The notes under the pieces were generated by a model. The model was not told where the DNA came from. It searched no databases and worked only from the letters and a program-made list of their open reading frames with translations. Position numbers and translations under genes: made by a program. Of a DNA stretch of 64,000 nt, positions 36,583-46,160 are shown piece after piece. Every line of letters begins with the position of its first letter. Within the stretch, counting starts at the first letter, position 1. The stretch is from positions 1 to 64,000 of the forward strand of contig NZ_LR655694.1 in assembly GCF_902168065.1 (NCBI RefSeq). Direction: 5' to 3'. This DNA comes from Mycobacterium tilburgii (GTDB lineage: Bacteria > Actinomycetota > Actinomycetes > Mycobacteriales > Mycobacteriaceae).

Positions 36583-37726
36583 ACGACTCCGTCGCACTGC
36601 GCGCCGGCATCCCGCCGTTCCACGTGATGGACGTCTGGCTGGCGGCTGCTGAACGTCAACGCAGCCACGGCGATCTGGTCAACCTGTCCGCCGGCCAGCC
36701 CAATGTGGGCGCGTCCGAACCCGTGCGCGCGACCGCGGCCGCCGCCCTGCAGCGCAACCAGCTGGGCTATACCGTAGCCTTGGGCATACTCGAGCTGCGC
36801 GCCGCTATTTCCATGCATTATCAACGAGTACACGGAATTTCCGTCGACCCCGACACGGTGGTCATCACGACCGGCTCGTTGGGCGGGTTCTTGTGGCATT
36901 CCTGGCGTGCTTCGACGTCGGCGATCGGGTCGCGATGGCCAGTCCCTGCTACCCGTGCTACCGGAACATCCTGTCCGCGTTGGGATGCGAGGTGGTCGAG
37001 CTCCTCTGCGGCGAGCAGACCCGATTCCAGCCCACCGCACAGATGTTCGCCGAACTCGACCCGCCGGTACGCGGTGTCGTCGTTGCCAGCCCGGCCAACC
37101 CCACCGGAACGGTAATACCGCCGGAGGAACTGGCGGCTATAGCGTCCTGGTGCGACGCCTCCGGGGTGCGGTTGATAAGCGATGATGTCTACCACGGCCT
37201 GGTCTACTACGGCGCTCCGCAGACCAGCTGCGCCTGGCATACCTCGCGAAATGCCGTGGTGGTCAACAGCTTTTCGAAGTACTACGCGATGACCGGATGG
37301 AGGCTGGGCTGGCTGCTGGTACCGCCGGAGCTGCGCCACGCGGTGGATTGCCTGACGGGGAACTTCACCATCTGCCCGCCGGTGCTCTCCCAGATCGCCG
37401 CGGTGGCCGCCTTCACCCCGGAGGCGACCGCGGAGGCCGACGGTAATCTGGACCACTATGCGGTGAACCGGACGTTGCTGCTGGACGGCCTACGCAGAAT
37501 CGGCCTCGACCGACTGGCGCCCACCGACGGCGCGTTCTACGTTTATGCCGACGTGTCGGAGCACACCGAGGACTCGCTGGCGTTCTGCTCGAAGTTGTTA
37601 GCCGACACCGGTGTTGCGATAGCCCCGTGTATCGACTTCTATACCGGGCAGGGACACAAGTTCGTCCGGCTCTCCCTCGCCGGACCAACGCGCGACATCG
37701 AAGAGGCCCTGCGTCGGGAAGGCCAT
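36579..37726 (+). pseudogene. aspB: PLP-dependent aminotransferase AspB, one frameshift and altered tail
   Basis: GTG 36579 reads PPFHVMDVWLAAAERQRSHG and DLVNLSAGQPNVGASEPVRA. The frame shifts near 36890 after TTGSLGGFL, and continues FLACFDVGDRVAMASPCYPC, VVASPANPTGTVIPPEELAA, SDDVYHGLVYYGAPQTSC and VVNSFSKYYAMTGWRLGW with the PLP lysine. A usually conserved GYPCYRN is CYPCYRN. From about 37726 the expected ending is lost and the open frame runs on to 37807 as unrelated sequence. Probably dead. Confidence 0.78.
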
Positions 37727-37807
37727 TGGATCCATGATCGTCGTGTGCGCCCCGAAGAACGCCGTGAACATGATCATCATCAGGCCCATGTCGTGGAACA
37801 GGAGTAG

Positions 37808-38001
37808 ACATAGGCGCACGTCTTATTTGCCGCACCGGTTCGCTATGGCGCAGATCACCCCGGAGGTCTTTCGGCGCTGCGCATGCCGTGATAAATCCGG
37901 TGGAGCGCTGGGGAAATGATTTGCCAAGTTCCCATTTTGGGCGCACTTTCGGCTCATTTCCCGTCCCCGCGAGCGGCGGGCGGGCAAACGCGTCAGGCCG
38001 G
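37808..38001. other. gap between aspB and nat
   Basis: I see no gene or repeat here. On the minus strand a short hydrophobic frame (FHDMGLMMIMFTAFFGAH, within 37730-37819) looks protein-like and may be the remnant of a deleted membrane protein that also replaced the aspB tail. Confidence 0.3.
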
Positions 38002-38832
38002 TCAACCGTCGAGCACGTTTGCGATCCGCGCCTCGAGCTGATCGCGGGGGGCGACGCCGTCGATGTCGATGCCGAACCGGCCGGCGAGGGTGTCGATGAC
38101 CGAGGCCGCATCGTCGAGGACGACCTTCTCGGTCCCGCCGGCGCGGTGAATTGCCAGGTGCCGGCCGGAAAGATTGATCCGGGCGTCCTCGGTGACCAGC
38201 GCGGCGATCAGGCCGGTCACGAAGTGCGAGCCGGGATTGGTCGAGACGTACCAACTGCCGACCGTGAGGTCGATCTGCGGTTGGGTCTGGGCGGTGAATT
38301 CGTAGAGCGACTGCCACTCATCGCGCACCTGGGCCTGCAGCACCAGGCCGTCGCCGCGGTCCTGCAACCGGTAGGGTTCGTGCGTTGTGTGCTGGACGGT
38401 GCTGGTTTCGAGGCGGATGGGCGACGTCAGGGTCTGGCCGCCGAAACCGACGTCGACGAGGTACGACCCCTGCGAGCCGGGGAACGTGACCGCCAGTGCG
38501 GTGTGGGTCATCGGCGGCACCGGCGCGTCGGGCGGCAGCATCCAGACTACCCGCCCGGCCAGCCGGCGCACCCGGAACCCGAGCTCGGTCAGCACGTAGC
38601 CCATCAGCCCGTTCTGTTCGTAGCAGTAACCACCGCGGCGCCGGCGCACCAGCTTGTCGAACAGCGCCCCGGGCCCCAGGTCGCCGACCGGCACGCCCAG
38701 CACCGGGTCGAGGTTCTCAAACGGGATGGTCCCGATGTGGGCGGTCATCAGGTCCTGCAGCACCCCTAGCGTCGGCTCGGCGGGACCACGGTAGCCGACG
38801 CGGTCGAAGTAGCTGGCCAGGTCCAGTCGCAT
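38002..38832 (-). CDS. nat: arylamine N-acetyltransferase
   Basis: NAT transfers acetyl or propionyl groups from CoA to arylamines, including isoniazid, and sits in the sterol gene cluster of mycobacteria. The 276-residue frame is intact. RRRRGGYCYEQNGLMGYVL carries the nucleophile Cys70, PPMTHTALAVTF the histidine and SYLVDVGFGGQT the aspartate of the catalytic triad. The N-terminal helical domain (YFDRVGYRGPAEPTLGVLQD, TIPFENLDPVLG) is complete. The hsaA-D genes that follow in M. tuberculosis are absent on this side. Confidence 0.95.
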   Translation of the reverse strand: MRLDLASYFDRVGYRGPAEPTLGVLQDLMTAHIGTIPFENLDPVLGVPVGDLGPGALFDKLVRRRRGGYCYEQNGLMGYVLTELGFRVRRLAGRVVWMLPPDAPVPPMTHTALAVTFPGSQGSYLVDVGFGGQTLTSPIRLETSTVQHTTHEPYRLQDRGDGLVLQAQVRDEWQSLYEFTAQTQPQIDLTVGSWYVSTNPGSHFVTGLIAALVTEDARINLSGRHLAIHRAGGTEKVVLDDAASVIDTLAGRFGIDIDGVAPRDQLEARIANVLDG

Positions 38833-39119
38833 GTGTCCATTGTGACCGAGGGTCGGTGCCCGGGAAATACGCGGCGTTCAAAGGCATTTGGCGACGACCC
38901 GGGCGCGACCCCGGTCGCGGCGCGGGATGCCCGGTCGACGGGAGATCGTCCTGTGGGCAACGGCCGCCGCTCCCAATCCGCGAATTCCGCTCAGCAACGG
39001 CACCGACCACGATTTTACCGTCGCATTGATCGTGGTCGAATTGCGCCCCGGGAGAGTTGCCGAGGGATACTCTTGAACTCGAGAATTCGACAATCGCGGG
39101 GAAGTAGAGCGTCACAAAT
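38833..39119. other. gap between nat and the kinase relic
   Basis: Divergent promoter region for nat (minus) and the kinase gene (plus). No supportable gene or strong repeat; open frames here are arginine-rich shadows. Confidence 0.4.
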
Positions 39120-41305
39120 ATGGGTGATGGGGTCCCCTACAAAGCGTCGGCGCCGGCGCCGAGCGGCATCATCGCCGAGTTGGCTGCGACAGACTTGAGG
39201 ATGCACGTCAGGTGGCCAGGGACGGGGGCCGGAGTTATCTACTGGCCTACGAAACGACGCTCGGTCGTAACGTCGCGATCAAGCTGTTGCCCTCGCATAT
39301 CGACGACGAGGGCCGGGAACGCTTTCTGCGCGAAGGCTATGCGATGGACGGCCTGTCAAGACATCCGAACATCGTCAACATCCTGCGGGTCAGGGTCGCC
39401 GAGAGCGGCCGGCCATACATCGTGATGCCGTACATGTCCTCAGACTTTCTGGCGGTCCGGTTGCGCCGCGAAGGGCCGGCCCCTAGCCCGAGGCATTGCG
39501 AATCGGCGTAAAGCTCTGCGGGGCATTGGAAACGGCCCACCAAAGCGGGCACCTTGCACCGCGACATCTAGCCCGCCAACGTTTTGGTCAGCGATTACGG
39601 TGACCCGCTGCTCAGCGATTTCGGCATCGCCCACATCGAAGGCGGTTATGAGACGGCGACCGGGTTTTCTCCGGAACAATAGACGGTTTTCTCCGGAACA
39701 ATAGACTACGCCGCGCCCGAGATGATGACCGGCAATCCGGCGACGGTCGCGTCCAACCTGTACTCACTGGACGCCACCATCTATGCGCTGATCGCCGGCG
39801 GGGCCGCCCACGAACGCAAGAAAGACGAAGACCTGGTCGCGCAGTACCTGCTGAATCAAGCACGACGCGGATCCCAGACATGCGCCCGAGGGGAATCCCC
39901 GACGCGGTGTGCGCCGCGATCGAGCATGCGATGGCGATCGACCCGGCGGACCGGCCGTCCTCCGCGGCGGAATTCGGCCGCGAATTGCAGTCCGCGCAGC
40001 GTCTGAACGGCTTACGGCCCGATTCGATGGTGATCACCAGCCCTGCGCCGGACCCGGCCCGGACAGCGAGCCCGACGTCGACCGTCGCACCGGCGGCCGC
40101 TTCGCCCGCCACGGTCGCCGCGACGCCTGACGGCACCACCTCGACTGTTCCCAAACCCCGTCGCCCGCGGCCGACCCAGGCCCCACCCAGGCGGGCAGTG
40201 ACGTCATCGGCGGCGCTTCCCCATGCCTGGGGCCGCCGGAGACGGACGAGTTCTCCAAGGCCGCGAACATCTCCTGCGGCCAGCCGTCCGCAGCCGGGTC
40301 GGTCCCGCCGCTGGCGCAAGTCGTTGCTGGTGAAGACGCGGGAGTGGTTCGCGGAACCGGGCCAGAAGCGCAAGCACGTGGCGTTGGTCGCCGGCGCCGC
40401 GGTGGTGGTCGTGCTGCTGGTCGTGAGCGGGCTGTACTTCGGCCTCTTCCCCGACAAGGCCCAGAAACACACCACCGGGCCCGCCCCCGCCGGCCCCGGT
40501 GGTGTGGAAGCCGATCACGAACGACCGCGTAGTGCACGAGACGGCCACGACACAGGTCGACAGCACGATCTGGATCTTCAGCGGGATCCGCTGCGACGGC
40601 GCGGTCACCGCACTGCAGGAGTGTTACGACCCCGTCATCGACAGCTGGAAGGGTGCCGACGACCTACCCGTCGGCGTTCAGCGCGCGATGGCGGTCAACT
40701 GGCAGAGAAACCCGGTCGTGCTCGGCGGCTGAAAGAAGGTCGGCGCCAAAAATGTTGCGACAAACTAGTTTTGGCGTGTTGTCAACAGCCGTTGGGTGGA
40801 GCTGCCGCATCTGCTGCAGCCGCGCGCGGCAGCGGTGGCGGGGTGGTCAGCGACCGTCTGATCGTCACCGGCGGCGTGGACGCCAACGGCGCGCTGCTGA
40901 ATACCACTTAGGTGTTCGACGGCAACTCGTGGAGCCTGGGCACCATCCCGACACCGCGACAGCTGCTGGCCGGCGCCCCGGACGGCAAGCTGCTCTACAC
41001 CGTCAGCGGCACCACCGGGGACTCCGACCAGTTGAACGTCGAGGCCTACGACCCCGTCGCCAAATCGTGGACGACGTTGCCCCCACTTCCCCAGGCGCGC
41101 TCGATTTCGGCGTGGCCATCGTCGACGGCCAGCTGGTGGCCGTGGGCGGCGTGTCCGGCGGCCAGGTCCTTAAGAGCGTCTCGGTGTTCGACCTGACGGC
41201 CAGGACGTTGGGCGAGTTGCCGGACATGTCGACCCCGCGGCACGGCGTGGCCGTCGCGGCGGTGAAGAAGTTCGTGTACGCGATCGGCGGATCGAGTGCG
41301 GTCGG
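39120..41305 (+). pseudogene. receptor-type Ser/Thr kinase with extracellular Kelch propeller, heavily decayed
   Basis: ATG 39120 begins VPYKASAPAPSGIIAELAAT. After a shift come RSYLLAYETTLGRNVAIKLL (VAIK lysine), MDGLSRHPNIVNILRV, RPYIVMPYMSSDFLAVRLRR and LHRDI*PANVLVSDYG (catalytic HRD, with the lysine codon turned into a stop). Then follow LLSDFGIAHIEGGYETATG, IDYAAPEMM and a PknK-like lobe end. A Pro/Thr linker and one membrane helix (VALVAGAAVVVVLLVVSGLY) lead to Kelch-like repeats (WKGADDLPVGVQRAMAVNW, VFDGNSWSLGTIPTPRQLLA, VEAYDPVAKSWTTLPPLPQA, LPDMSTPRHGVAVAAVKKFV). More than eight lesions, including a 22-base duplication. Confidence 0.75.
39663..39706. repeat. 22-base perfect tandem duplication in the kinase activation region
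   Basis: Unit 39663-39684 is repeated at 39685-39706. The length is not a multiple of three, so it shifts the kinase frame between DFG and APE. Removing one copy restores a sensible FSGTIDYAAPEM reading. Confidence 0.92.
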
Positions 41306-41329
41306 GGCCGCTGGCGGTCTGCCCGGGCA

Positions 41330-41650
41330 TGAAGGCCAGGCTGTGATGCCGCGGGTTGCAGCCCAGAAACCGCAGCCAAGCCGGCGGCCAGTCGTCGGCG
41401 TCGGCTTCTTTCTGCCCGCCATATACGGGCCGTTCTGGTCGCTGCTGATGCAACTCCTGCCGAGTTTACTGATGGGCGCGGGCGGGATTGATCAACTTCG
41501 CGGGCCAGATTGCCGGGTTTGTGTTACCCATCGTGATCGGTTGGACGATCGCCGTCACCGGAACGTACACCGCCGGATTTCTGTTCCTTGAATCGGCCGT
41601 AGTCTGTCTCTTGATTACGGCAAGCCTGTGCGAACCAAGTCAGGCTCCCA
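41330..41650 (+). pseudogene. MFS transporter, C-terminal remnant
   Basis: The plus strand reads YGPFWSLLMQLLPSLLMGAG, then, one frame over, LINFAGQIAGFVLPIVIGWT and AVTGTYTAGFLFLESAVVCL. These are the last helices of an anion:cation-symporter-type MFS carrier. Everything before helix 9 or so is missing, joined to the Kelch relic near 41305-41330. Confidence 0.6.
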
Positions 41651-41689
41651 ACGTCCGGACATCGGTGTCGACATCGTTGGCGGAGATCC

Positions 41690-42901
41690 GCCGGCTCGAT
41701 GAACAAGTTCTGGCGTTCGAAGAGGTTTTTTGCCGATGACGCGATGGCACAGGCTGAGCTCTTGGAGGGACAAGATTCCGGAGTCGACGACTAGCCGTTG
41801 CGCGGCGTGACGCTCGGGTAAAAGACGTCTTCGAGCTGAGCGGTCGCACATCGGGCAACGGGAATCGCGCGGTTTTCGACATGCTGCCGCGCAAAGTCCC
41901 GGAGGACGACGCTCCCCTCATCCGGCTGCTGCGCGACGCCGGCGCGATCGTCTCGGGTATGACGAGATCTACGGAACTCTGTTGGTATCAGCCAACTCTC
42001 ACGTGAAACCCGCATGGTCTCGGCGACACACCCGGCGGGTCCTCGAGTGGGTCCGCTGCCGCCGTCGCGGCCAACATGGTGACCGCGGCGATCGGGAGCC
42101 AGACCAACGTCTCGGTGGTCAGGCCCGCCAGCTACTGCAGACTCTTTGCGTACAAGGCAGGCCACGACCGGGTCGACATCACCGGGATGTCGCGGATCAG
42201 TGATTCCTTCGACCACACTGGGTTCTTTGCCCGCGACGCGGCGACCGTGATCAAACTGGCGGAAGTCGCCGGCGGCTTCCAGGTGCCCGATGCCCTTTCC
42301 AGCTATCGCCTTGGCGTCGTCGACCTGCAAGATCTGGTTGACGTCGACGACGAGGTGCTGGAACTGTTCACCACCTACGTCGGGCAACTCCGGAAGCCGG
42401 TCACACCGTCGAGCCGGTAAGCCTACCAGAGGTGTTAGCGCCCAATACATTTGATGCGTATTATGGAATTATTGGCGCCGGAACTCTATCGCCTGCATCA
42501 AGGCCTGCTCGCCCCCGATCTCATCGATCATCTTGGACCCAAGACCGTCGAGATTCTGCAGCGCGGACGCGACACGACCGATGTCGAGGAACGTGAAGCC
42601 AAGGCGGTGGCCGAGATCCGGGCGCGGGTGGACAGCCATTTCGATCGGATCGATGCGTTGATCATGCCCGCTGCGACTCGTCGCCGCCGAAAACGCTTAC
42701 GAACACCGGCTCGCCGGCGCTGTCGACGCTCTCGAGCATGGTCGGTGTTCCCATCTCGGTGGTCCTGCCGGGCTGGGCCGATCCGGCCTGCCCGTGGGCA
42801 TCCAGATCTGGGGCCGGTTGGGCGCCAACGAAACCATCCTGGCACTGCTTGCCGCGCTGCCGTCCGAGTACGTTGTGCCACAGCTTGTGCAGAACCGGTA
42901 A
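41690..42901 (+). pseudogene. amidase-signature hydrolase, multiply broken
   Basis: Pieces are RRLDEQVLAFEEVF, then in other frames PLRGVTLG-VKDVFELSGRTSGNGN, LIRLLRDAGAIVSGMT, GDTPGGSSSGSAAAVAANMV (the Ser-rich amidase signature), ISDSFDHTGFFARDAATVIK, ELYRLHQGLLAPDLIDHLGP, RVDSHFDRIDALIMPA and a closing GVQIWGRLGANETILALLAA-type segment. Stops and shifts separate almost every block. The end TAA is at 42899-42901, 55 bases from the tRNA gene. Confidence 0.75.
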
Positions 42902-42956
42902 CCAGGCCCCACTTTCGATGTGCTGTAGCGGCGTTGGACGGCGCCGAGCCGGTGTG

Positions 42957-43031
42957 TGGAGCCCCCTGTCAGGATTGAACTGACGACCGCTCGCTTACAA
43001 GGCGAGTGCTCTACCACTGAGCTAAGGAGGC
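42957..43031 (-). tRNA. tRNA-Thr (anticodon UGU)
   Basis: The reverse complement folds as a cloverleaf. The acceptor stem is GCCTCCT/AGGGGGC with one G-T pair, the D arm GCTC...GAGC, the anticodon arm CTCGC-CTTGTAA-GCGAG giving TGT, and the T arm GTCAG-TTCAATC-CTGAC. Discriminator T is followed by an encoded CCA at 42957-42959. Without CCA the gene spans 42960-43031 (72 bases). Confidence 0.95.
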
Positions 43032-43059
43032 CGGGTAAGTCGGCTGCCAGCTTAGCCGG

Positions 43060-43782
43060 TCACGCCTCGCCCTCGATGATGCGCTGCGACGGCACCGGAC
43101 GCGACGGCGCACGGCGCCCCGTGCGCCGGCCGGGCAGCGGGATGCGATCGGCGATGCTGCTCAACGGGTTGACGACCATGGTGAGCGCGACCACCGCGTC
43201 TTGCAGCGTCGCGATGGCCGGCTCGAGCGCCTCCATGCCGGGCGTCAGCCGCGCCAACGTGTCGGCGACATCGGCAAGCTGGTCGAGCGGACCGTTCTTG
43301 GCGGTGAGTTTGTCGATCAGGCCGCCTTCGGACAGCAGCCGTTCGGCCAGTCCATCCTCCGAGAGGACGCGCTCGATCAAGCCGTCTTCGGCTAGTAGCT
43401 GATCGGCCAGGCCGCCGGGCTGCAGCGCCCGGTACAGGCCGCCGCCCTCGGCAGTCAACCGGTCGACCAGACCGTCCTCGGACATCAGCAGGTCGACGAT
43501 GCCACCGGGGCGAAGTAGCCGATCGAGTGGCCCGTCTGGTGCCATCGCCCGTCCCAGCGGCGCGTCGTCGTACATCAACCGGGCCAGCCGATTGGCCCGG
43601 TTGATGGCGTCGTCGAGCCCCAGCATGGATGTCACGGCGTTGTTTCCGGTTTCCCCTTCACCCAGCGACCGCTTGGCCACCGCAACCGCCGCGGTGGCAA
43701 GGTTCAAGCTCGCCTCCGCGGCGGCAAGGCCTACTCGCGCGGGCGCCGTCGCCGCGTAAACCATGCTTTTGGCGAGATTCAT
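43060..43782 (-). CDS. decapeptide-repeat protein (Rv0756c-like)
   Basis: The 240-residue protein matches the place and length of Rv0756c beside phoP. Residues 1-40 are Ala-rich and helical. Residues 82-171 are nine in-register 10-residue repeats of the form (E/P)-(D/G)-G-L-x-(D/E)-(R/K)-L-x-(A/S), for example EDGLVDRLTA, PGGLADQLLA, EDGLIERVLS and EDGLAERLLS. The C-terminus is basic. Such short amphipathic repeats may line a membrane or self-assemble. Frame intact. No enzymatic motif is seen and the function is unknown. Confidence 0.85.
   Translation of the reverse strand: MNLAKSMVYAATAPARVGLAAAEASLNLATAAVAVAKRSLGEGETGNNAVTSMLGLDDAINRANRLARLMYDDAPLGRAMAPDGPLDRLLRPGGIVDLLMSEDGLVDRLTAEGGGLYRALQPGGLADQLLAEDGLIERVLSEDGLAERLLSEGGLIDKLTAKNGPLDQLADVADTLARLTPGMEALEPAIATLQDAVVALTMVVNPLSSIADRIPLPGRRTGRRAPSRPVPSQRIIEGEA
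43270..43539 (-). repeat. nine 30-base coding repeats (decapeptides)
   Basis: DNA encoding residues 82-171 of the Rv0756c-like protein. The repeats are conserved as peptides rather than as identical DNA, so selection on the protein, not recent duplication, is likely. Confidence 0.75.
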
Positions 43783-43938
43783 AAACCGAGTCTAGGTACG
43801 GGACGACCTGCAAAAGGGGAACCGGCCCAAGCCGACGCGATGATTCCTGGCAGAATACAAACAGGGAATTTTCAACTGATTACCAGGATTTGCACAATAA
43901 TTGCCAAGGCAACGTACAACAAGGCGGAAGTTAAGCAG

Positions 43939-44658
43939 ATGACAGCTCCGACCGTAAACGAAACCAAACCGGAAGCACGTGTTCTCGTCGTGGATGATGA
44001 GGACAACATCGTCGAATTGCTCTCCGTAAGCCTCAAGTTCCAGGGTTTTGAGGTCGCCACGGCGACCAACGGAGCCCAAGCCCTCGAACGTGCGCGCGAA
44101 ACCCGGCCCGAAGCCGTGATTCTCGACGTCATGATGCCAGGGATGGACGGGTTCGGGGTGCTGCGCCGCCTTCGTGCGGACGGCATCGATGCGCCCGCGT
44201 TGTTTCTGACCGCCCGTGACTCGCTGCAGGACAAGATCGCGGGATTGACGCTGGGCGGCGACGACTATGTGACGAAGCCGTTCAGCCTGGAGGAGGTCGT
44301 CGCCCGGTTGCGCGTCATCCTGCGCCGTGCCGGCAAGGGCACCACGGAAGCACACAACGCCCGGCTGACATTCGCCGACATCGAACTCGACGAGGAAACC
44401 CACGAAGTGTGGAAGGCCGGCGTACCGGTGTCGTTGTCTCCCACCGAATTCACCCTGCTGCGTTACTTCGTGATCAACGCGGGAACGGTGCTTAGTAAAC
44501 CGAAAATCCTCGACCACGTCTGGCATTACGACTTCGGCGGCGACGTCAACGTCGTCGAGTCTTATGTGTCCTATCTGCGTCGCAAGATCGATACTGGGGA
44601 GAAGCGGCTGCTGCACACTCTGCGTGGAGTGGGCTACGTCCTGCGGGAGCCGCGCTGA
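43939..44658 (+). CDS. phoP: response regulator PhoP
   Basis: PhoP is the OmpR-type regulator of virulence lipids, ESX-1 and acid response in mycobacteria. ATG 43939 follows AAGGCGGAAG and gives 239 residues. The receiver domain has RVLVVDDEDNIVELLSVSLK, phospho-acceptor Asp63 in VILDVMMPGMDGFGV, and the switch lysine in GGDDYVTKPFSLEE. The winged-helix domain has VSLSPTEFTLLRYFVINAGT and NVVESYVSYLRRKIDTGEKR. An in-frame upstream extension to 43840 lacks a good ribosome-binding site. It is followed 35 bases later by phoR. Intact. Confidence 0.96.
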   Translation: MTAPTVNETKPEARVLVVDDEDNIVELLSVSLKFQGFEVATATNGAQALERARETRPEAVILDVMMPGMDGFGVLRRLRADGIDAPALFLTARDSLQDKIAGLTLGGDDYVTKPFSLEEVVARLRVILRRAGKGTTEAHNARLTFADIELDEETHEVWKAGVPVSLSPTEFTLLRYFVINAGTVLSKPKILDHVWHYDFGGDVNVVESYVSYLRRKIDTGEKRLLHTLRGVGYVLREPR

Positions 44659-44693
44659 GTACACCCTCTGCCAGTCGGCGAAAGTAGCGATCG

Positions 44694-46145
44694 GTGGCGA
44701 AAACTACGGAGACGCCTACACCGGTTCGGCGCGGATTGCCCCTGCGGGTGGGCCTGGTCGCGGCGACCCTGGTGTTGGTGGCCTGCGGTCTGGCGGCCTC
44801 GGGTGTCATGGTCACCTCGATTCTGCGGCACAGCCTGATCAGCCGCATCGACCAGACGCTGCTGGAGGCCTCCCGTGGCTGGGCGTCCGCGCCGCGGCGG
44901 CAGGTCCCGGCGTCGCCCTACGAGGGCCCGGATCCGGGGCGGCCGCCGTCGAAGTACTACGTGCGCAGTGTCGGTCCCGACGGCAAGCCGTTCACCGCCA
45001 TCAATGACCGCAACGCCGAGCCGGCCCTGCCACCGGGCAACGACGTCGGCCCGAATCCGACAACGCTGGAATCGGTCAACGGTTCAAACATTCAGTGGCG
45101 GGCGGTCTCGGTGCGCGGACCCAACGGCCTGACGACCGTGGCGATCGATCTCTCCGACGTTGATCACACGGTGCGGTCGCTGGTGTGGTTGCAGGTCGGC
45201 ATCGGGGTGGCGGTGCTGGTGGTCGTGGGTATCGTCGGTTTCGCGGTGGTCCATCGCAGCCTGCAGCCGTTGATCGAGGTTGAGCAGACCGCCGCGGCGA
45301 TCGCCGCCGGGCAGCTGGATCGCCGTGTGCCAGAACGTGATCCGCGAACCGAGGTGGGTCGGCTGTCGTTGGCGCTCAACGGTATGCTCACGCAGATTCA
45401 GCAGGCGGTGGCGTCGTCGGAGTCTTCGGCCGAGAAGGCCCGGGGTTCCGAAGATCGGATGCGCCGGTTCATCACCGACGCCAGCCACGAGCTGCGCACC
45501 CCGCTCACCACCATCCGCGGTTTCGCGGAACTGTATCGGCAGGGCGCCGCCCGCGACGTCGCCATGCTGCTCTCGCGCATCGAGAACGAAGCCAGCCGAA
45601 TGGGACTCCTGGTCGACGACCTGCTGCTGCTGGCACGCCTCGACGTGCAACGGCCACTGGAACACCATCGGGTCGACCTGCTGGCGCTGGCCAGCGATGC
45701 CGTGCACGATGGGCAGGCGATCGATCCCAAGCGCAGCATTTCGATGGAAGTCCTGGACGGGCCCGGCACCCCCGAGGTCGTCGGCGACGAACCACGCATC
45801 CGTCAGGTGTTGAGCAATCTGGTGGCCAACGCCTTGCAGCACACCCCCGCCGCCGCGGGCGTCATTGTCCGGGTCGGTACCTCAGCCGACGACGCGGTGA
45901 TCGAGGTGGCCGACACGGGGCCGGGCATGAGTCAGGAGGACGCGTCGCGCATCTTCGAGCGGTTCTACCGCACCGACTCGTCGCGTGCCCGGGCCAGCGG
46001 TGGGACCGGGCTCGGCCTGTCCATCGTCGCATCGCTGGTGCATGCTCACGGCGGCACCGTGACCGTGGAAACCGCGCCCGGCAAGGGCTGCTGCTTCCGC
46101 GTCACGCTGCCGCGGGTCAGCGATGTCGTCGCTCAGGTCAGCTGA
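44694..46145 (+). CDS. phoR: sensor histidine kinase PhoR
   Basis: PhoR phosphorylates PhoP. The 483-residue protein has a first membrane helix at about residues 16-42 and a proline-rich periplasmic sensor domain. A second helix (about 163-187) is followed by HAMP. The HisKA box RFITDASHELRTPLTTIRGF carries His265, and the ATPase boxes are SNLVANALQHTPA (N), EVADTGPGMSQEDAS (G1), FERFYRTDSSRARA (F) and GTGLGLSIVASLVHAHGG (G2). GTG start. The 3' end carries a short tandem duplication shared with the convergent HIT gene. Intact. Confidence 0.95.
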   Translation: MAKTTETPTPVRRGLPLRVGLVAATLVLVACGLAASGVMVTSILRHSLISRIDQTLLEASRGWASAPRRQVPASPYEGPDPGRPPSKYYVRSVGPDGKPFTAINDRNAEPALPPGNDVGPNPTTLESVNGSNIQWRAVSVRGPNGLTTVAIDLSDVDHTVRSLVWLQVGIGVAVLVVVGIVGFAVVHRSLQPLIEVEQTAAAIAAGQLDRRVPERDPRTEVGRLSLALNGMLTQIQQAVASSESSAEKARGSEDRMRRFITDASHELRTPLTTIRGFAELYRQGAARDVAMLLSRIENEASRMGLLVDDLLLLARLDVQRPLEHHRVDLLALASDAVHDGQAIDPKRSISMEVLDGPGTPEVVGDEPRIRQVLSNLVANALQHTPAAAGVIVRVGTSADDAVIEVADTGPGMSQEDASRIFERFYRTDSSRARASGGTGLGLSIVASLVHAHGGTVTVETAPGKGCCFRVTLPRVSDVVAQVS

Positions 46146-46160
46146 AGCTCAGGTCAGCTG
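46131..46160. repeat. 16-base tandem duplication at the phoR-HIT junction
   Basis: 46131-46146 is repeated over 14 bases at 46147-46160. One copy holds the phoR stop (46143-46145), the other the HIT-gene stop on the opposite strand (46149-46151). The duplication may have separated formerly overlapping ends. Confidence 0.85.

Noticed and set aside
43840-43938. N-terminal extension of PhoP from 43840
   Set aside because: The extension has no similarity to PhoP and lacks a ribosome-binding site; ATG 43939 has one and starts near the conserved receiver domain.
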